Below, one piece after another: positions 9,834-18,421 of a DNA stretch of 36,871 bases; position 1 is the stretch's first letter; each line of letters begins with the position of its first letter. This DNA comes from Flavobacteriia bacterium (GTDB lineage Bacteria; Bacteroidota; Bacteroidia; Flavobacteriales; Flavobacteriaceae), in assembly GCA_030625645.1 (NCBI GenBank), contig DAOUQH010000005.1, forward strand, positions 1 to 36,871, read 5' to 3'. The translations under genes were made by a program, and so were the position numbers. Under the pieces are notes generated by a model. The model saw only the letters and a list, made by a program, of their open reading frames with translations. It searched no databases and had not been told where the DNA came from.

Positions 9834-9998
9834 TTACGATTTAACTTTTTTAGCTTCTCTTTTTAATTTCCAGATTTCAATCAAATTTCCAAATAACCAA
9901 TAAGGAACCACGAATGTTAATAAAAATAACATTAGCCAAAATCCCATTGTGAAAATTGTCATAAATACTAAGAAACCAGAAAATTGAGAAAAATCCAT
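9834..9998 (-). CDS. Small membrane protein, 54 aa, uncharacterised
   Basis: Own translation: MDFSQFSGFLVFMTIFTMGFWLMLFLLTFVVPYWLFGNLIEIWKLKREAKKVKS*; hydrophobic segment plus basic tail; flanked by a terminator and a TATTTTTG box; not in the supplied ORF track. Confidence 0.6.
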   Translation of the reverse strand: MDFSQFSGFLVFMTIFTMGFWLMLFLLTFVVPYWLFGNLIEIWKLKREAKKVKS

Positions 9999-10027
9999 AT
10001 TTGTGTTATAAATTTATTATACCGTTA

Positions 10028-10035
10028 CAAAAATA
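10028..10035 (-). promoter_or_regulatory. Putative -7 box TATTTTTG upstream of the 54-aa ORF
   Basis: Minus-strand TATTTTTG, about 30 nt before the start at 9998. Confidence 0.35.
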
Positions 10036-10128
10036 AAAAAAAAATAAAAACTTATGCTGCTTTTTTAAAAAAATATGATAAATATCTCAGCTATTCATTC
10101 CTTAAGACGAATAAATCTTTTTTTTAGC

Positions 10129-10136
10129 TAAATTTG
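10129..10136 (+). promoter_or_regulatory. Putative -7 box TAAATTTG upstream of acyl-CoA reductase
   Basis: TAnnTTTG match, 24 nt before ATG 10161; overlaps the track's TTG start (10134). Confidence 0.4.
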
Positions 10137-10160
10137 CAGCACATATATAATATTAGATTC

Positions 10161-11219
10161 ATGTTACTAGAAAATCGGATTACAGCTTTTAAAACTTTAG
10201 GTGATTTCTTAAGTCAGTTTAGCTTGATGAAAATTGAGAAAAAAGAAGGTATTCCTTTCAATGATCTATTTTTTGATGTTTTTGAAAAGCAAATCAGAAA
10301 AGCAAAAGAATTTAATGGTTGGTTTACTGAAGAGAATGTTTTATTTGCACTAGAAAATTGGTCTATTTTATTAAATTCAAAAGATCTTAATGCATGGACA
10401 GATAATTATAACTTATCAAATTCTAAACCAAAAATCATTGCTGTTATTATGGCTGGAAATATACCAATGGTAGGTTTTCATGATTTTCTCACCGTTTTAA
10501 TTTCTGGAAATAATATTATAGCCAAACAATCTTCTAGCGATAAGAATTTTATGCAATTAATTGCAAAATATCTGGAACATGTTGAAACTGAATTTAAAGG
10601 TAAAATAAACTTTACGGATGGAGAACTTGGTAAATTTGACGCAGTTATTGCTACCGGAAGTAATAATACTGCTCGCTATTTTGATTATTATTTTGGAAAA
10701 TATCCAAATATTATCCGTCAAAATAGAAATGCTGTTGCTGTTTTAACCGGAAATGAATCAAATGATGAATTAAAGAATCTTGGAGAAGATATTTTCCGCT
10801 ATTTCGGATTGGGTTGTAGAAGTATTGCCAAAATTTTTGTTCCGAAAGGATATGATTTTGATCAAATCTTTAAAAATATATATCATTACAATAATTTAAT
10901 CAACTACAAAAAATACGAAAACAATTATACTTATAATAAAACGGTTTATTTAATGAGTGAATTTCAACTTCTGGAAAATGGCTTTTTTATGCTAAAAGAA
11001 GATCATAATTACTCCTCTCCAATCGCCACATTATTTTACGAATACTACAGTGATATAGATACTCTTAATCAAAAATTAGAACTTGAAAAGGATCAAATTC
11101 AATGTGTTGTTAGTAATTTAGGAATTGAAAGTGAAATTGACTTTGGCGAAACTCAAAAACCAAAATTAGATGATTATGCTGACGGTGTAGATACTTTAAG
11201 GTTTTTAGAAAATCTTTAA
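10161..11219 (+). CDS. Acyl-CoA reductase, LuxC-like family
   Basis: VIMAGNIPMVGFHDFLTVLISGNNIIAKQSSSD, AVIATGSNNTARYFDYYF, FGLGCRSIAKIFVPKGYDF (catalytic Cys region); start adjusted to ATG 10161. Confidence 0.85.
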   Translation: MLLENRITAFKTLGDFLSQFSLMKIEKKEGIPFNDLFFDVFEKQIRKAKEFNGWFTEENVLFALENWSILLNSKDLNAWTDNYNLSNSKPKIIAVIMAGNIPMVGFHDFLTVLISGNNIIAKQSSSDKNFMQLIAKYLEHVETEFKGKINFTDGELGKFDAVIATGSNNTARYFDYYFGKYPNIIRQNRNAVAVLTGNESNDELKNLGEDIFRYFGLGCRSIAKIFVPKGYDFDQIFKNIYHYNNLINYKKYENNYTYNKTVYLMSEFQLLENGFFMLKEDHNYSSPIATLFYEYYSDIDTLNQKLELEKDQIQCVVSNLGIESEIDFGETQKPKLDDYADGVDTLRFLENL

Positions 11220-11232
11220 ACTTTTTCTTATG

Positions 11233-11988
11233 CTATTCCAACCAGTTTTTAAAAGCTTTTACTTTTTCTCTACTTACGATGAGATCATCAGCAGTACAAT
11301 TTTGTAATTTAATTTTTAACCTACTATTTGAGTAAGAAATAATATCTTCAATCGTTTCAATATTAATAAAATACTTACGATTTATTCTAAAAAACTTATC
11401 CAGATCAATTTTTGTTTCCAATTGCTCTAATGAATCATCAATTAAAAATTTCCTTCCTTCAATTGTATGAATATAAGAACCCTTATTCTCACTAAAAAAA
11501 CAAATTATTTCATCAATAGAAATCATTTTTAAATGTTGTCCAACTTTAACAGTAAATCTTTTTTTATAATTTTTTTCAATAGGATTAATCAATATTTTTT
11601 TTAATTGATTTATATCTAAACCCTGTAAAGATTTTGTTTGAAAATTAGCTTTATACTTATCTACTGCCACTTTTAATTCATCTTCATCTATAGGCTTTAA
11701 TAAATAATCAATACTGTTTAATTTAAAAGCTTTTAAAGCGTACTCATCGTAAGCTGTTGTAAAAATTACTGCACTATTAATATCAATATTTTCAAATAAT
11801 TCAAAAGATAAACCATCAGACAATTGAATATCTAACAAAATCAAATCTGGGTGAGGGTTGTTTAAAAACCAGTTACTTGCCTCTTTTACCGAATGTAACA
11901 TTTGGTGGGTTTTGATTCCTAAACTATTCAACATTCTCGACAACCTTCGTGCTGCCGGCTTTTCATCTTCAACAATAATTACTTTCAC
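11233..11988 (-). CDS. LytTR family response regulator (REC-LytTR)
   Basis: VIIVEDEKPAARRL, DLILLDIQLSDG, FTTAYDEYALKAFKLNSIDYLLKPID, then LytTR IICFFSENKGSYIHT..KFFRINRKYFIN. GTG 11988 chosen over the upstream GTG at 12045 because it precedes the REC core directly. Confidence 0.9.
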   Translation of the reverse strand: MKVIIVEDEKPAARRLSRMLNSLGIKTHQMLHSVKEASNWFLNNPHPDLILLDIQLSDGLSFELFENIDINSAVIFTTAYDEYALKAFKLNSIDYLLKPIDEDELKVAVDKYKANFQTKSLQGLDINQLKKILINPIEKNYKKRFTVKVGQHLKMISIDEIICFFSENKGSYIHTIEGRKFLIDDSLEQLETKIDLDKFFRINRKYFINIETIEDIISYSNSRLKIKLQNCTADDLIVSREKVKAFKNWLE

Positions 11989-12071
11989 ATCTTCATATTT
12001 AAGGGTTAAAAATAATAAAACTATTTTATTTGTATCATTAATCACTAAGATTTAATGTTTTCTGAAAAATA

Positions 12072-12103
12072 TTTGACTTACTTATTTAAAAAAATTAAAT
12101 TTG
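12072..12103 (+). promoter_or_regulatory. Putative Bacteroidota sigma-A type promoter
   Basis: TTTG (12072-12075) - N20 - TAAATTTG (12096-12103), 18 nt before ATG 12122. Confidence 0.5.
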
Positions 12104-12121
12104 GAAAAATTTACATTATTT

Positions 12122-13153
12122 ATGCGAAGAATTATCCTTTTTATTTCATTTGTATTTATCTTATTAACTAATATATATTCGCAAAGTAATAGTAAATTAA
12201 CTTTCAAGGATTTTCCAATAAAAAATGTGAGCATAAGAGCTATTGAAGTAATAAATGACAGTACGCTTTGGTTTGCTGGATCTAACAGTAAATTTGGAAA
12301 AATAATTAATAATAAAATTGAAATAGATTCTATAAAAAATAAAGGTCTTCATTTTAGATCAATTGCCTTTAATGGTAAGAATATTTTTATTTTGAGTATT
12401 GAAAACCCTGCTGTTTTATATAAAATTGATCCTTATTCTAATAGTATTGATGCAACTGAAGTTTATAAAGAGACAAATAAAAAAGTGTTTTATGATTCTA
12501 TGCAATTCTTTGATGAAAAACATGGAATCGCAATGGGAGATCCAACCGAAGATTGTTTATCTGTAATTATAACAAAAAATAGCGGTAAGACTTGGAAAAA
12601 AATTAACTGTAATAATCTGCCAAGAATTTTTGAAGGAGAAGCTGCATTTGCTGCAAGTAACACAAATATTGCAATAATTAAAAATAATGTTTGGCTTGTT
12701 AGCGGAGGCAAAAAATCAAGATTATTTTACAGTTCAAATAAAGGGGAAAACTGGAAAGTATTTAACACTCCAGTTGTTCAAGGAAAAACAATGACTGGTA
12801 TTTTTACTGTTGATTTTTATGATAAAGATAATGGCATTATTATGGGAGGAAACTGGGAAGAAAAAAATAATTTTAATAATACAAAAGCTATTACAAAAGA
12901 CGGTGGAAAAACCTGGAATTTGATTTCAAACGGTAAAGCTCCTGGCTATATTAGTTGTGTTCAATATGTACCAAATTCACATGGAAAAGATATCTTTGCT
13001 GTTTCAACAGAAGGAATTTTTCTTTCAAATAACAGTGGAGTTACCTGGAAAAAAATAAGTGACAAAAAATACTATACTATTCGATTTGTAAATAAAAGTA
13101 CTGCTTGGTTAGCAGGAAATAATATCATAACTAAATTAAAAATAAAAGAATAA
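12122..13153 (+). CDS. Secreted YCF48/BNR-repeat (sialidase-like beta-propeller) protein
   Basis: Signal peptide MRRIILFISFVFILLTNIYSQ; repeated SGKTWKKI, KGENWKVF, GGKTWNLI, SGVTWKKI Asp-box-like motifs. Confidence 0.8.
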   Translation: MRRIILFISFVFILLTNIYSQSNSKLTFKDFPIKNVSIRAIEVINDSTLWFAGSNSKFGKIINNKIEIDSIKNKGLHFRSIAFNGKNIFILSIENPAVLYKIDPYSNSIDATEVYKETNKKVFYDSMQFFDEKHGIAMGDPTEDCLSVIITKNSGKTWKKINCNNLPRIFEGEAAFAASNTNIAIIKNNVWLVSGGKKSRLFYSSNKGENWKVFNTPVVQGKTMTGIFTVDFYDKDNGIIMGGNWEEKNNFNNTKAITKDGGKTWNLISNGKAPGYISCVQYVPNSHGKDIFAVSTEGIFLSNNSGVTWKKISDKKYYTIRFVNKSTAWLAGNNIITKLKIKE

Positions 13154-13160
13154 ACACCAA

Positions 13161-13727
13161 ATGAAAAAAATAACATTTATTCTACTAGTGCTTATAATAA
13201 GTCTAAATTTTAGTTGTAAAAAAAATGATGTAAAAGATGCTTTTGAATGTTCTTCATCTTGTATAGATTTTACCAATAAAAAGACTTACCAGGATGTACT
13301 AAAGCATTTCAAAATCGACATTCCAAAAGGATGGAAAACAGAACTTTATTACGATGAATTTCAATCAGAAATTTATAGTGCAGATACCACAAAACAACTA
13401 ACAGAATCTTATATTATTGATATCACCTGGCATCAAGGCGAATTAAAATTCAATAGAACTTTTAAAGAAAAACTACAAGAAAGTTTAGATAAAGAAAAAT
13501 TAGAAACTATAAGGTCTGGTAAAGGAAAGTTTAATGATCTTCCTGTTTACTATAATTTTGCAAAGGGCAAATACCTAAATTATGATTACCATTTACTACA
13601 ACTTTATGTAAAAAATAATGTTGACGAATATTATACTTTCACTTCAAAGATCTATGGTTCTGATGCAACTAATGAAAGAATTTGTGCTTCAATAAATTTA
13701 TTTGAAGACATTGAATTTTTGAAATAA
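13161..13727 (+). CDS. Hypothetical lipoprotein
   Basis: MKKITFILLVLIISLNFSC signal peptide with lipobox-like Cys; 7 nt downstream of the BNR gene. Confidence 0.7.
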   Translation: MKKITFILLVLIISLNFSCKKNDVKDAFECSSSCIDFTNKKTYQDVLKHFKIDIPKGWKTELYYDEFQSEIYSADTTKQLTESYIIDITWHQGELKFNRTFKEKLQESLDKEKLETIRSGKGKFNDLPVYYNFAKGKYLNYDYHLLQLYVKNNVDEYYTFTSKIYGSDATNERICASINLFEDIEFLK

Positions 13728-13762
13728 TTTTTTGATAAATAGCTTATTTACAAAACCCTAAA

Positions 13763-14125
13763 TTAAATTCCTTTAACCAATAGCTCTGCAGTTGCAGGAT
13801 TTGTTGCCAATGGCACATTATAAACATCACATAAACGCATTAACATAAAAATATCTGGTTCGTGTGGATGTTTTTCTAATGGATCTCTAAAAAATAATAC
13901 TAAATCTGTTTTTCCTTCTGCTACTCTTGCTGCAATTTGGGCATCACCACCATAAGGACCAGACAATAGCTTTTTTACTTTTAAACCAGCTTTCTCTGCT
14001 TTAGATCCGGTTGTTCCAGTAGAAATTAAAGAAATACTTTTTGACTGTAAAATTTCTTTATGCTCCATTAAAAACTGAACCATCTCAGCTTTTTTACCAT
14101 CATGTGCAATAATTGCTATTTCCAT
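13763..14125 (-). CDS. mgsA: Methylglyoxal synthase
   Basis: [74 protein letters not shown]. Confidence 0.95.
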   Translation of the reverse strand: MEIAIIAHDGKKAEMVQFLMEHKEILQSKSISLISTGTTGSKAEKAGLKVKKLLSGPYGGDAQIAARVAEGKTDLVLFFRDPLEKHPHEPDIFMLMRLCDVYNVPLATNPATAELLVKGI

Positions 14126-14126
14126 T

Positions 14127-14975
14127 TTACATTGATTTTGCGTGATGTTCGGCTAAAGTAATTATTGGATGACGAACAATCTTACCTAATTTTAAATCGT
14201 ATTCTTCAAGTACCTCTACAACTTCATCATGTAAGAAATGAGCAATCGATCCTACAAAATAAATTGGTGTGGTTTTGCTTTCCTCAAATTGAAGTATTTG
14301 ATGCTCAACAAATGATCGTAAACCATCTTTAATTACTTTCTGTGCGTAACCACTCTTTTTATTTACAATAATAAATTTTCCCAATTCTGCGAGGTAAGTG
14401 TTTGGATTATCATTTTTATATAACCTCTCTTTTATTGTATCAGGAGATAAATCGTATTCTTTTTCAAACTTTTCGGCAAGATCTTTAGGCATATTATTGA
14501 AGTAGTAATCTCGCAAAATTTGCTTACCATAGTAATTTCCACTTGCGTCATCCATAATTATGTAACCTAATGAAATCACTTTTTGATGTGTTTTTTTTCC
14601 ATCAAAATAACTGCAATTTGAACCTGTTCCTAAAATACAAACCACTCCGGGTTCAGTTGTTTGAAGAGATTTTACTGCAGCAATTGTATCTTCAAAAATT
14701 TCAATATTGGCATTTACAAAAACATCATCAAAAACTTCATATAAATAATTTCTAGCTGTCTGCGTACCACAACCTGCACCATAAAAAAATATTCTTTCAA
14801 CTTTATCCTTTATATCGTTTAATTCTTTTTTAGAAACTACTCTATCAAATAAGGTTTCTTTTGAAAAAACAGCCGGATTTAATCCTTTTGTATCAATTTT
14901 AAAATGCACTTCTCCTTTTCGGTCTATTGCTATCCAATTTGTCTTTGTTGAACCACTATCTGCTACTAAAATCAT
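14127..14975 (-). CDS. N-acetylglucosamine kinase-like protein (BadF/BadG ATPase family)
   Basis: [61 protein letters not shown]. Confidence 0.85.
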   Translation of the reverse strand: MILVADSGSTKTNWIAIDRKGEVHFKIDTKGLNPAVFSKETLFDRVVSKKELNDIKDKVERIFFYGAGCGTQTARNYLYEVFDDVFVNANIEIFEDTIAAVKSLQTTEPGVVCILGTGSNCSYFDGKKTHQKVISLGYIIMDDASGNYYGKQILRDYYFNNMPKDLAEKFEKEYDLSPDTIKERLYKNDNPNTYLAELGKFIIVNKKSGYAQKVIKDGLRSFVEHQILQFEESKTTPIYFVGSIAHFLHDEVVEVLEEYDLKLGKIVRHPIITLAEHHAKSM

Positions 14976-15058
14976 ATATCAAAATTTAAGGGCGTAAAAA
15001 TAAAAAACGAATTATAAATAAATATGAATAATGTCAGATTATTAAAAAATAATCAATA

Positions 15059-15478
15059 TTAATTCTTTAAAAATGAAACTAATGCCAATTCATAACTTTT
15101 CATTCCAAAACCGGCAATTACTCCCTTTGCATTAGGAGCTATAAATGAAGTATGGCGAACTTCTTCTCTTTTATAAACATTTGAAATATGCACTTCAACA
15201 ACTGGTGTTTGTATTGCTTTTATTACATCGCCAATACCTACAGAAGTATGCGTATATGCTGCCGCATTTAAAATTATTCCATCATAATCAAATCCAGTTT
15301 TCTGAATTATATCAATTATTTCACCCTCTATATTCGATTGAAAATATTGTAACTCAACTTCGGAGTATTTATTTTTTAATTCCTGATAGTATTCTTCAAA
15401 TGTTTGATTACCATAAATACTAGGTTCTCTTTTCCCTAAAAGATTCAAATTTGGACCATTGATAATTATAATCTTCAT
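15059..15478 (-). CDS. aroQ: Type II 3-dehydroquinate dehydratase
   Basis: IIINGPNLNLLGKREPSIYG, GIILNAAAYTHTSVGIGDVI, PVVEVHISNVYKREEVRHTSFI; start trimmed to 15478. Confidence 0.95.
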   Translation of the reverse strand: MKIIIINGPNLNLLGKREPSIYGNQTFEEYYQELKNKYSEVELQYFQSNIEGEIIDIIQKTGFDYDGIILNAAAYTHTSVGIGDVIKAIQTPVVEVHISNVYKREEVRHTSFIAPNAKGVIAGFGMKSYELALVSFLKN

Positions 15479-15495
15479 GAATTTTATTTTGACTT

Positions 15496-15524
15496 CAAAA
15501 ATACAAATAATAAGTGTCAACAAA
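15496..15524 (-). promoter_or_regulatory. Putative promoter for aroQ
   Basis: Minus-strand TTTG - N17 - TATTTTTG, 17 nt before ATG 15478. Confidence 0.5.
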
Positions 15525-15546
15525 AATATTTTAATACATTTACCTT

Positions 15547-16443
15547 ATGAAATGGAAAAATGCCATACACGATTATCAATTATTTTTAAAGATTGAACGA
15601 GGGTTATCTCAAAACACGGTAGATAGTTATGCTCGCGATGTAAAAAAATTATATTCATTCCTGGAAAAAAAAGAATTAAACTACTCTCCTATCTCCATTT
15701 CTGAAGAGCTAATTCAACAATTTATTTATGAAATTTCAAAAGAGCTTAGCCCCAAATCACAAACCAGAATAATTTCGGGTTTGCGTAATTTTTTTGATTA
15801 TCTGATTTTTGAAGATTATCGAAAAGATAATCCAACATCGTTATTAGAAGCACCAAAAACAGGAAGAAAACTACCTGATACACTTTCAACAAAAGAAATT
15901 GATACAATTATTGCCCAAATCGATTTGAGTACTCCAGAAGGCGAACGAAATAAAGCTATGCTCGAAACACTTTACAGCTGCGGATTAAGAGTTACCGAAT
16001 TAATTACTTTACAACTTTCTGATCTCTTTTTTAACGAAGGATTTATTCGAGTAATCGGCAAAGGAAATAAGCAACGTTTTGTTCCTATCAATGAGATTAC
16101 TGTCAAAATAATCAATAATTATACTGCTCTTATCCGACTTCATATTAAAACACAAAAAGGATTTGAAGATACTCTGTTTTTAAATAGAAGAGGAAAACAA
16201 ATCACACGAAATATGGTATTTATGATTATTAAAGATCTCGCTTTAAAATCGGGGATAAACAAAAAAGTGAGTCCGCATACTTTTAGACATTCTTTTGCTA
16301 CACACTTACTAGAAAACGGTGCAGATCTACGTGCAATTCAGCAAATGTTAGGTCATGAAAGTATTACAACCACCGAGATCTATATGCATGTAGACAAAAG
16401 CTTTTTAAAAGAAGTAGTTGAAAAATTTCATCCAAGGAGTTAG
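15547..16443 (+). CDS. xerD: Tyrosine recombinase XerC/XerD
   Basis: LYSCGLRVTELITL, VIGKGNKQRFVPI, SPHTFRHSFATHLLENGADLRAIQQMLGHESITTTEIYMHV (R-H-R-H-Y). Confidence 0.88.
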   Translation: MKWKNAIHDYQLFLKIERGLSQNTVDSYARDVKKLYSFLEKKELNYSPISISEELIQQFIYEISKELSPKSQTRIISGLRNFFDYLIFEDYRKDNPTSLLEAPKTGRKLPDTLSTKEIDTIIAQIDLSTPEGERNKAMLETLYSCGLRVTELITLQLSDLFFNEGFIRVIGKGNKQRFVPINEITVKIINNYTALIRLHIKTQKGFEDTLFLNRRGKQITRNMVFMIIKDLALKSGINKKVSPHTFRHSFATHLLENGADLRAIQQMLGHESITTTEIYMHVDKSFLKEVVEKFHPRS

Positions 16444-16465
16444 TTATTTAATAGGCAAACAGCTA

Positions 16466-18154
16466 CTATAAACTATTAAATTCTACCAAATTAGCCTCAT
16501 AATATTGATCTCCTAATTTTTGCAATAAATTATTTATAACATTTACATCTCCATCAATAGCGAGTGCAGAATACCCTATCTTATTTCTTTTCCCTAGTCG
16601 TAAATCAATAATATTGATATTTTTTGAAGCTAAAGCTGAAAGCAATATTAGCAATACTCCTGGCGAATTATTATGCTTTGTTAGAATAACTTTTTTACTT
16701 AATGCCAATTTTAACTCTACTCCATCCATTTCATAAAGATAAACGTCATCTCTATTATAATTAGGTAAATCTGCATTTTCATTAAAGGATAATTCTAAGA
16801 ATACATCTTGATCAGAACCTTTAATAAATTCAATTGCATCATTGATTTTTCCATTATCTTCTGTAACCTGTAAAAAAGCAACTGCTGTACCATCATTATT
16901 CGATTTTAATCTTGCTGTATTTACATTAATTCCTTCAGAAGCCATTGTATTAAATATAGAAGAAATTACTCCTGGTTTATCAATATGCTTTGAAAATAAT
17001 CCTTTAACCTTATTCGTTTCATGCTCAGGAGTTTCATTGCTTATGGTTATTGATTTCTCTCCATTTCGAATTCTTATCGCATTATAATCGCCCATTCCTG
17101 TAGCATTTTTATAAATATCTAAAAATTTAGAAAAACTTCCACCAAATGAAAACTCGGGAATAATCCTACGATTTTTATAATTAAATCGCTGATTTAACAA
17201 TTCAATTCCTTTATTTAATATGGTATATTTTACTTTTAATTCGTGATTATCAAAAATGGTTCGCTTTTCAGGAATCAATTTCGAATAACTAACATAATGC
17301 AAATAACCAGAGTCATGAATATATTTTAAACTCTCCTTAAAATTAAGTCCGTAATTCTTTATATGATGCGTATCAGTTCCCAAAGCGACCGGTATTCTAA
17401 GCTCATGCGCCCGTCTTAAAACATTTTGTGTTGGGTAAACTCCGCAACCTTTAACCTTACCTGCCATATTAACATCTAAAGCTAAATTTCTATCGGCAAT
17501 TGTTTCTAAAAGAGTTCGGAATTTATTTGCCAAAGGGTGTGAACTATTTTCAAAATTCTGTAGAGATTCTGGAACTTCAACATTTAGTTTTGGAAGATCT
17601 AAATGACCAATAATCTGAATCATATCTCCAAAACTCTCGATCATTTCTAACATTTCATCAAAATAACCACTCCAAAAATTCTCTAAACTTCCTCTTAATT
17701 TTAACAACTCATTTGCTTCTTTAACAGATCCATCATAAGGCAATCCCTCAGGAGCAAAATGTACAGAACCAATCACAAAATCGGCATCTTCTGCCTGAAA
17801 GATCTTCGACCTACTCCACTGCAAACCAATATCAGATCCCATCCATTCTAATTCTACTCCATACTTAATATTAATTTTCCCGGCATATTGCTTACGTAAT
17901 TTGGCAATTCTTTTTGGGTAATCGATATACGAACGGTTTCCTCGAATAAATTTCACATTAGTTTCCTTCTCAGCTGAATATCTAAAATTTGTTAATCTAG
18001 GTGAATGAATAATAAAAGTAACACTAGGGTGTCTTGCGTCGATGGCTTTTTCAACAATATCCTCTAATTTATCAATTCCGTGTTTTACATGATCTTGTTC
18101 TGTACCAGCATGAATTCCATGTGTTTCCCAAATAAAATCGTTGTATTTTTCCAT
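16466..18154 (-). CDS. PHP-domain phosphoesterase (histidinol-phosphatase-like) fused to two C-terminal ACT domains
   Basis: PHP: THGIHAG, FIIHSPR, YGVELEWMG, VIGSVHFAPEGLPYDGS, QIIGHLDLPK, PVALGTDTHH. ACT1: GLFSKHIDKPGVISSIFNTMASEGINVNTARL. ACT2: VILTKHNNSPGVLLILLSALASKNINIIDLRLGKRNKIGYSALAID. Confidence 0.8.
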   Translation of the reverse strand: MEKYNDFIWETHGIHAGTEQDHVKHGIDKLEDIVEKAIDARHPSVTFIIHSPRLTNFRYSAEKETNVKFIRGNRSYIDYPKRIAKLRKQYAGKINIKYGVELEWMGSDIGLQWSRSKIFQAEDADFVIGSVHFAPEGLPYDGSVKEANELLKLRGSLENFWSGYFDEMLEMIESFGDMIQIIGHLDLPKLNVEVPESLQNFENSSHPLANKFRTLLETIADRNLALDVNMAGKVKGCGVYPTQNVLRRAHELRIPVALGTDTHHIKNYGLNFKESLKYIHDSGYLHYVSYSKLIPEKRTIFDNHELKVKYTILNKGIELLNQRFNYKNRRIIPEFSFGGSFSKFLDIYKNATGMGDYNAIRIRNGEKSITISNETPEHETNKVKGLFSKHIDKPGVISSIFNTMASEGINVNTARLKSNNDGTAVAFLQVTEDNGKINDAIEFIKGSDQDVFLELSFNENADLPNYNRDDVYLYEMDGVELKLALSKKVILTKHNNSPGVLLILLSALASKNINIIDLRLGKRNKIGYSALAIDGDVNVINNLLQKLGDQYYEANLVEFNSL

Positions 18155-18189
18155 TTTAATATTATAAAATCAATATAAGTAGCAGCCTA

Positions 18190-18197
18190 CAAACTTA
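18190..18197 (-). promoter_or_regulatory. Putative -7 box TAAGTTTG upstream of PHP-ACT gene
   Basis: Minus-strand TAnnTTTG match, about 35 nt before the start. Confidence 0.3.
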
Positions 18198-18421
18198 CGC
18201 ATTGCATTCGAAAATTAATTATTATTATACAGTAATTTTAATGCATTCTAAATAAAAATTATAATTCTTTGCACAAAATTAATAAACATTCCAAATAGCT
18301 TGATTTTTTCTTAATATTATAAACTATTCATATTGAATTCTATTTAGCTCATTACTGCGTTTATTTAATATAAAATTTCAATCTTATTTGTACTTTAGCA
18401 ACTTATCTAGAAATCCTTTAT

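Noticed and set aside
10161-11219. LuxC-like protein as part of a bioluminescence operon
   Set aside because: No luxA/B/D/E neighbours; LuxC-like acyl-CoA reductases are common in non-luminous Bacteroidota
15037-15054. GATTATT-AAAA-AATAATC hairpin between aroQ and the GlcNAc kinase gene
   Set aside because: Short A/T-only stem; expected by chance at this base composition
14570-15423. Plus-strand ORFs 14570-14755 and 15145-15423 antisense to the GlcNAc kinase and aroQ
   Set aside because: Sit opposite conserved genes with no supporting motif
15547-16443. Tyrosine recombinase as sign of a mobile element or integron
   Set aside because: XerC/D-like length and motifs, sits next to aroQ among housekeeping genes, no att-like repeats or cargo seen
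18155-18421. 267-nt gap between the PHP-ACT and carboxylase genes as a possible small RNA locus
   Set aside because: Largest gap in the window and has promoter-like boxes, but no strong stem or terminator and no ORF above about 13 aa; no support for an RNA gene
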